From positions 7,164,613-7,228,612 of the forward strand of contig CM055108.1 in NCBI GenBank assembly GCA_029204225.1: DNA of 64,000 nt. Reading direction: 5' to 3'. A program made the translations under genes and the position numbers. The notes beneath the pieces were generated by a model. The model ran no database searches. It was given only the letters and a program-made list of their open reading frames with translations, and was not told the origin of the DNA. This document shows, piece by piece, positions 57,122 through 64,000 of the stretch (position 1 is its first letter; every line of letters starts with the position of its first letter). The DNA is from Diphasiastrum complanatum. Its lineage: Eukaryota > Streptophyta > Lycopodiopsida > Lycopodiales > Lycopodiaceae.

Positions 57122-59526
57122 CTACTTATAAATTTTTGTCCTAAAAAATGAAGACGCTTGTCTGATCAGCTTGATTGCCTTGGTTAAGTAGTCATGACTA
57201 AGGATGTGTCGTCGAAAAAAATAATTTATTGCCTCGTTACAGATCCAAAGCTGTCGAATTGAGTCCATTTTGCTAGCTTCAAACTGTAATCCTTGTTCCC
57301 AAGGAGAAAAAATTGACGGTCGAAAAAGAGATGGATAAAACACCATATTGCTTTTTTTTTTTACAATCAAATCACAATATCTTCGTTTGTCTGCTTCTTC
57401 GACATCGTAATAAGTTGGATGATCTAACCAATTCCTTTAGGATCATAGTTTAGCATTGCATCTGGCTGTGCTGGTCTGAAGATTTTGTCATGGTGTTGGG
57501 TAGTCACTTTGTTGTTCAATCCAAATGCTTTAGTGATAACCATAAGCCTTGCATCTGAACTGTGAAGATCCTGCATGAAGGAATTATTGGCATGATCAAT
57601 CCCCAACTTAGGGACTAATATGCTTTGATTGATCATCTCTGAAAATGATAAATGATATTCTGGATGGACATTCATTTCCAAGAATATTGAGTGAATGAGA
57701 TGCTTGCAAAGAGTAATGATATCCCTTTCACTCAAAGTCTCTACGAAAAATCTTTCGTAGATTAGATCATCATGTTCAAAAATACTGATATTTCGAATAT
57801 TTTGAACCACAAACTGGAAAGTGTGATATAATGGATCTTTGATTGTTTGTCCCATCTCATAGCTAGGACAATTTCCTGCTTGTATAATACAAGTTTCATC
57901 ACATTTTGTTGTGCACTCTATACTGAATGTGAAACATTCATATAGGTCAGTTGTATCCTTGTCTGTTAATCCCATTTCACAAGATGTTTTAGACAAGTTT
58001 TTTGGCTGAATGTGATGTGATAATTCTGGTGATCTCAAGGAAGATAGGGTCTTTGAGTGATTTGCCCCATTGACAACTTCTTTGCCTGAATTGGCCCTTG
58101 TACTGCTCAATTGAAGATCAATATTGAAAACAAAAATATTGTCCTCATAATCCTCTACATCATGTTTGTTGTCCTCAACTGATTTTTGATGTCCTTGCAT
58201 TGACATTGTATTTGCAATTGAAATTTTCTAGGTCGATTCAAATTGGGAATTACATTTATGTTGCCGATCTTGTGTACATTCCATAGCACTGCATAAATGT
58301 TGATTGTCCATTTCCTGTGAATTCAATGGGGAATCAAGAGCTGTTGATGAAGTTGGCTGATCCATTTGTTGAATAGGCTTTTCCATTATTGGTAACTGTT
58401 TTTCCCCTTCAAATTGCACTTTTGGTTCATCCTCTAATGATGTTGATGAAGAATCATCAAATTCACTTGAATTCATTTCCTGCATTGGATCTTCCATACC
58501 AAACATTTCCTCTTGATCACTACCATTTTGATTTCCAAGACATGATTGTAGCAACTTCCCAATGTTGACTGTTCCTTCGAAATCAATATCAATGTGCTCT
58601 CCTTGATTTGAGTCCCGACTTCCACTATCAGATTGTTCATCATCCTCAAAATGTTGGATCCCTAAAGCTTCACTTCTTTGTTGGACTTCTTGATGAGCAT
58701 TTGTTGGCACACCTCTGGCTGCTATAGATTGTTGTGCTCGTTGTTCCAACATTTCCCTGCTATTTCTAAGTCCAACCGGATATCCAATATGACTCTATAA
58801 TACCTGTTTTCCCTTGTCCATTTCAATTCTTCGGACATCTTGAGAAGATGTTACATTTTGTGATGGAGACGGTAGCTGGAACGATGTACATGGTTCATTA
58901 CCTCTTTGATCAGCTCCCACAATTTTGTCTTGTCCACCAGATAGGCTAGCAAACAATCTTTCCCATTTCACCTCATCAGCTTGCCGATCTTGTTTCATTT
59001 TTTGCAACATTCCAACTATCAGATCTTGTGTGGCTTGTAGTTTACTTAATATGGTTCCTTGTTGGTTTGAAACTTGCGATTCTTCCATCATTCCTTCAGT
59101 AGGACTCAATTGTCCATTGAACAATAGTAATGATGAACCACAATGGGTATGAGGAGTGGCATTATTGATTGTGCTATTCTGTATGCAACATTGCACAGGA
59201 GATGACAGTTGTTCAAGTTGGCACGTAGAACTCATGTACTGCAGTGCGTGCTCATCACCTTGTGAATTGCAATGATGTTTTGATTGTCGTGAATATATCT
59301 CATCATCACTATCACTACTATAAAAACCACCATCAATATTAGATTCATTTGACTGGTGTAGCTCATGGTTTTTATTTTGGTCAGAATAGTTTTCATCATC
59401 ACTCAAACAGTCTCCATATGAGTTGTGTTGCTCATATTGATCTAAATTATTGTCATTGTGCTCCATATACCGATAATATTGATCTGAAATACCATCATTT
59501 TGTTCCTCGTATTGATAATCACACAA
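57122..59526 (-). pseudogene. Long extra ORF between pol and 3' LTR of gypsy 2, function unknown
   Basis: One phase runs about 700 codons, 59526 to 57424, broken only by stops at 58793-58795 and near 58225; a shorter piece follows in another frame to 57122. The N-terminal part is Asp/Gln/Tyr/Asn-rich (QYEEQNDGISDQYYRYMEH; YEQHNSYGDCLSDDENY). Then a likely coiled coil (GTILSKLQATQDLIVGMLQK, then QADEVKWERLFASLSGGQ), an acidic middle (FEDDEQSDSGSRDSNQGEH), and a C-terminal part with Cys motifs (YECFTFSIECTTKCDETC) and ERFFVETLSERDIITLCKHL. No transmembrane segment or known domain is seen. Its position before the purine tract is where env-like or extra ORFs of plant gypsy elements lie. Confidence 0.55.
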
Positions 59527-59529
59527 ATC

Positions 59530-60784
59530 TGTATTTTCCGTTCTTCTTGGGTACTATAACTATCGGTGATATCCATTCCGTGTGCTCAATTTCATAGATG
59601 AAATCTGCATCCATCAGCTTCTGCAACTCCTACTTGATCATCTTAGTATAATTTGGGTTGCAGCGGTAATAACAGCTTACCTTGGGGACTGCTCTGTCCA
59701 CCAAGGGTATGGTTTGTTGGACTATTGTTGGTGGAATGCCCTTCAGGTTACTATAACTCCAGGCAAAACAGTCTTTACATTCCACCAACAACGATCGTAG
59801 TCTCTTGAACTATGTGGATGTTAACTGCTCTCCCCACATGCACTATCTTTTCTTCTTCACCGGGCTCGGCAAGATTCGTTGGCTGTGTTTGCGCAGGTCC
59901 CTCAAAGGCTTGTTTCGCTGGTGCCTGACTTTGATCAGGTTCTCTCTGGGCTTGCAACATCATGATTACTACGTCGTCCAAGGGGTAATTCTTGAAAGTC
60001 TCAGGCATCTCGTGAACTGGCGCTCGTCGAGATTCCTCTTTCAGCATATTAATCTTAGCCCGACTGGTCATTTTTTGATTTTCTATCACCTGTGTAGAAG
60101 ATGACGTTGTATCTAAGTCTATCTTGATTGACTTCAAGGAATCCAACACTTTCTTTTTACCCTTTTTTGTCATTTTGGTGAATTCATCCTTGTTGTCTTT
60201 CACCGAGACTGCCGTGACATTTGCCTCATGGTTGCGAATATCAACTTCTACTGTAGTTATCGCCTCTTTGGGTAGATCACTCCATCGGATCACCTGGTTG
60301 TAGCATTGCTTCTTATTCGCAGGTGCCTTGGGTGGATCGATTTTTGAGACTTTTGCCATAGCAAACTTTTGTGGTGGTTGAGTTGGTACTTTCTTGGTTC
60401 CGTAACGATCTGGGTCCATGTGATGTAGGACCTGTTCATCAGTCAGCTCAATCTCCTTATTATAAGCTAGAGTGTTGCCAAGGGACTAGATCATCATCCA
60501 CTGGGTTCTCAATAGGCTCCATTGATAGCCATACTACGTTTATCATATTCACCCCCAAATGTGATTGGTGTGTCCATGGTGTCACATTTGGGTGAAGATG
60601 TACTAGGTTCTGGATCTGATTCATATTGACATGTCTGGCAGTCAATAGTTGCTAATGCATCTGTCCATATCACGACATCTGTCTCTGAATCATAGTGACC
60701 TCCCTTGGCTGGCCTTGGGCGATCAATAGTGTGATCTGTCGTGGATGATGCGTCATCAGCTTTGGGTGCAATAGGTTTCACCAC
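59530..60784 (-). pseudogene. Gypsy 2 pre-RT linker and RT N-terminus
   Basis: IWTDALATIDCQTCQYESD, NKKQCYNQVIRWSDLPKEAI, MPETFKNYPLDDVVIMMLQA and AFEGPAQTQPTNLAEPGEEE correspond in order to the linker of gypsy 1. RT begins with LMDADFIYEIEHTEWISPIV and VPKKNGK and ends there: the next sequence is the extra ORF. RT palm, RNase H and integrase are therefore deleted. Confidence 0.75.
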
Positions 60785-61139
60785 ACTGTATTTCTCAAAA
60801 TGAAATTACACTGTACATATAGTTGTTCACTCAAGCAACCCATGCATGACCCAGGTTGCCATTGGTGGGACGCGGGTCCCGTCGACTTGCCTCGTGGCGA
60901 GGCCAACTGATGCTTATCAACTGATAGGACCCACAATACAGTAGCACAATGATTCTACTTTAATTCTAATTCGTAGAACTCTGAGTTTTAAGTGGGTGAG
61001 AAACTGTCAAGATCTTATTTCCTTGCAAAAATCTAACTTTGCAATTTTTTCTATAAGGATCTTTATAAATTTACAAACTCATATTCTCTTGGTTTGTCAA
61101 AATGGATTCTGATTCTGATTATGAGGTGGAATTTGATAG
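60785..61139. other. Spacer between oppositely oriented gypsy 2 and gypsy 3
   Basis: No gene. A GC-rich patch (GGGACGCGGGTCCCGTCGAC near 60868) contains a short palindrome. Confidence 0.4.
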
Positions 61140-62130
61140 TCAATCTGAATACTCTGAAGGCACTAAATGCAGTCACCAAAAAAGATCATTTTTCTTTTCC
61201 ATCTACGAAAAGTGTCCTCGACAGATGTAGCCGACGCCGAGGCCTACAGTTTTCTAGACGACTTCAGCGGCTACAACCAGGTGAAGATAGCCCCCCAGGA
61301 CCAGCACAAAACAACATTTGCCACGGAATGGGGAATCTATGCCTATAAAGTGATGTCATTTGGACTTTGCAATGCCCCAAGCACCTTCCAACGAGTCATG
61401 CAGGCGGCATTCAAAGATTATCTGCAAAAATTTCTAAAAATTTTCTTGGACAATCTGTGCGTGTATGGACCAGACTCAGAACACTTATCTAACTTGGAGA
61501 AGGTGTCACAAAAATTCCGCGACTACTAGATCTCCCTAAATCTAGAAAAATGTCAATTCTGGGTAGCACATGCTTGATTCTCGGCCATATAGTGTCAAGA
61601 CACGGGATCACCACAGATCTATCAAAGATCAGAATCATTATTGATCTACCACTACCGGGGGACTATATCTTCATGGGTCATGCTAACTATCATAGGATCT
61701 TCATTCTTGATTTTGCGGAGTAGCCCGACCAACATTGGAATGAGGAAGCCCTAAAGGCTTTCCAGAAGCTTAAGGATGCATTGGTTTCAGCACCAATCTT
61801 ATGCCCACCCAATTGGTCCATTGAGTTTCACATGCATACAGATGCATCAAAGTATGCAGTTGGAGCAATCTTAACACAGGCAGGTGAACACAAAAAGGAT
61901 TTCCCAATCCGATTTGCAAGCCGACATGTCAGTGATAATGAAATGAATTATTCAACCACAAAGTGAGAAGCACTGGCAATGATTTATGCGGTTAAAAATT
62001 TTTGACATTACCAAATGGCCACACATTTTGCTTTTTATACGAACCATCAACCCTTGTTCTATCTCATTAATAAAACTTGCAAAACCAGGAGAATCACCAG
62101 ATGGCTACTTTGTTGTTGGAATCTGATTTT
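61140..62130 (+). pseudogene. Gypsy 3 reverse transcriptase and RNase H remnant
   Basis: LKALNAVTKKDHFSFPSTKS, then shifted AEAYSFLDDFSGYNQVKIAP, EWGIYAYKVMSFGLCNAPST, and FLDNLCVYG where YLDDxxVYS is usual, so the second catalytic Asp is Asn. Then LNLEKCQFWVAHA, and RNase H: FHMHTDASKYAVGAILTQAG, FPIRFASRHVSDNEMNYSTT, EALAMIYAVKNF, FYTNHQPLFYLINKTCKTRR (Asp to Asn at TDHQ), RWLL. It stops near 62130. Confidence 0.88.
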
Positions 62131-64000
62131 CGGATAAGGGCACCAGGACATTGCCAAGCTGCAGTAGAAGGAGGAGGACCTCAACAAATATATCCAAAGC
62201 CTCTCCAAAGCGCTGACAGAGGCCTCTACAAAGGTGAGGGAGCTTCAATCTGAAGTGTCCCAACGGCATGCTCCCATCCAGATGCAACTAAACCTTTTGG
62301 AAGCAGAAAATACGAAGTAGAAACAATAGTAGAGGACTGTATAGCGAGGAAAACAGTGGAAAACAGGAATCGGATGGTAGTAACTTTAGTTCAGAGCGCA
62401 GAACTTGGTTCAGAATGTACAGATAATGGCTGGTATGAATTTTGGTCGCTTTCGGAGAACTTAAAAATATGATAAAAAATCGAATAGAGCTTCGCTAGGA
62501 AAGGTGATAAATGACTCGAATTCACCCCTTATATAGCGAATTTAGAGTGCGTGTTAGGTAAAATCCACGGTCCCTTGCTTAGTTCCATCCAAATTTTTGC
62601 AGGGACCTTCTTCACAAAATTCTAAGGACCTCAGAGAAGTCTGCGAGAGTTCAGAAGGTGATTTTGCCTGCCTTGCGAAGGTTCTGTGAGAGTTCGAACA
62701 TTTACCGAGGGCTCAATCCTTGCAAGAAGTGAATCTTGCACAACATACTCCAGTGGTGGGATTTTCAAGATCAGCCCATGTAAGCAGGCTAATTTTACTG
62801 CTCTGATTTTATTTATGCCCCTTGCAAAGGTTGTTTTGATAATCTTGATGCTCTGCGAAGGTTCTAAAGATTCTGCTCCTTGGAACCCTCGCAAACACTA
62901 AAAAATGATGATTTTTCTATTAGTAACTCTTGCAAAAAATTTATAGATGCGTCTGAGTCAGATCTAGTGACTCAAAGTTTCAAGAGCTAACACCCAGGGG
63001 ATCTTCAAAAATCATGAAAAAAATGCTCTTTTTGAGTGTTTTTTGACGAGGATCTCAAGATTTTCTGATCCATAACCCCTGCAAACTGGTAATCTCTTTC
63101 ATCCATCTTAGATCTACCTGTAAGTAGTTCTCTGAAAGTTTTGATAGATATTTGGTAGCTGATCTATCAGTTTTGGTGAATTTTTCTCTTATTTTGCTAC
63201 TGATTCTTGAGATTGAGGTCTCTGATTTGCAATTTGGGGGGCTTATTAGTGCAACCTGATGATCTACTTCCCTATTGGTCCTATCTGGACCTGGATTTCT
63301 CTCGGATCTTGTTGGATCTTCTCTGATCTTGGCTGAATCTTGGTGGATCTAGTTTGATCTGTCTTGATCTTCCTAGATCTGGCTGTGATGGCCTTGCAGA
63401 TGAACTTTAAAATTTGAAATCGGTTACTTGTCTGATAGTTTCTAATCGATGCTGATCGTTAGAAATCAGTCAAATTGAACGTTTGTGCAAGATACTCATA
63501 CTCGTCAAATTTGAATTAAAATCGTCAAACAATATGAAATGACCAGATTGAATGAGTGGCAACAGTATTATTTATCTAGACAGTAAATCTAACAGGATAC
63601 GGGTCAAGAATTACTGAAAATTGTAATTGGTGGAATTTTCATTCATGTAATTTCATATTTTGTGTTTGGATAGGTTTTGTCAATATTAACAGAGTAATGC
63701 CAAACCAGTCATAAAAAGAAAAAACAGTCCCAATTTTATTGAAAAATTTGTAATAGGAATCACATAACTGATTTCATTTTCCAGTAAAATCCTATGGTGA
63801 ATTAGATTCAAAAGATCAGACAAGTAGTGTTTATCCATACTAGTAGATGATTTTTGGTATATCAGTTATTCAACCTAGAGATAGGATAGAAATGAAATTG
63901 TTTCAGATTTTCCTACAGTAATTAATGTTTAAACATTTACTAATTGTCGTTATGTCATTCTTGGTACCTAGTTGGAAATAGGATTTTCAGGAACTAAAAA
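62131..64000. other. Non-coding end of the window with minor repeats
   Basis: At 62150-62330 a broken plus-strand frame reads EEDLNKYIQSLSKALTEAST and VRELQSEVSQRHAPIQMQ, a coiled-coil-like scrap. At 63270-63390 an imperfect array of GGATCT/TGATCT words appears (more than ten GATCT in about 120 bases). Otherwise AT-rich sequence with no gene that I can support. Confidence 0.45.

Overview
The window looks like nuclear DNA of a land plant with a large, repeat-rich genome. The evidence is an apparently intact plant-type glyoxal/galactose-oxidase gene, the intron-containing 3' half of a katanin p60-like AAA ATPase gene, and layers of Ty1/copia and Ty3/gypsy retrotransposons. All three detectable copia primer-binding sites that match TGGTATCAGAGC, and the TGGTATTAGAGC variant in a fourth element, would pair with initiator-Met tRNA. 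Fern, lycophyte, bryophyte or gymnosperm cannot be told apart from the sequence alone.

Layout: 1-1760 is a decayed LINE (minus). 2251-3675 holds the last four exons of a katanin-like gene (plus). 3.7-7.9 kb carries scraps of copia and LINE elements. 7.9-20.1 kb is copia element A (plus), interrupted at 9.13-17.22 kb by a DNA-transposon-like block. That block has a broken transposase-like gene, two minus-strand genes, and a plus-strand gene joining a centromeric-H3-like histone domain to a Ulp1/SUMO-protease domain. 20.6-33.3 kb is an older unidentified coding element (X, minus) split into three pieces by two younger copia elements: B (21187-27501, intact, near-identical LTRs) and C (27838-32852, minus, gag lost). 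33.3-33.8 kb is a minisatellite. 34.4-37.6 kb is gypsy element 1 (minus). 38.3-40.0 kb is truncated copia D, followed by GA/GT/CT repeats. 41.9-45.45 kb is copia E (minus, truncated before RT). 45.6-46.6 kb holds two MITE-like inverted repeats. 47.15-47.8 kb is a copia integrase scrap. 50343-51959 is the oxidase gene (minus). 53.5-56.7 kb is copia F (minus). 56.7-60.8 kb is gypsy element 2 (minus), with a long extra ORF next to its 3' LTR. 61.1-62.1 kb is gypsy 3 (plus).

Most of the coding capacity is therefore mobile. Only the oxidase and the katanin-like gene look like host genes, and the katanin-like gene is only partly in view. Copia B is the one element that looks complete and recently inserted.

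The most unusual feature is the histone-fold plus Ulp1 gene inside the nested block. Its tail starts ARTKQTAR, its loop 1 is longer than in canonical H3 and contains an RW pair as in plant CENH3, and one TAG codon separates it in frame from a C48 protease with recognisable His and Gln-Cys motifs. Short motifs in alternating orientation sit between this gene and a divergent minus-strand gene of the same block. Element boundaries, ages and functions are inferred by eye; no alignment or search was run.
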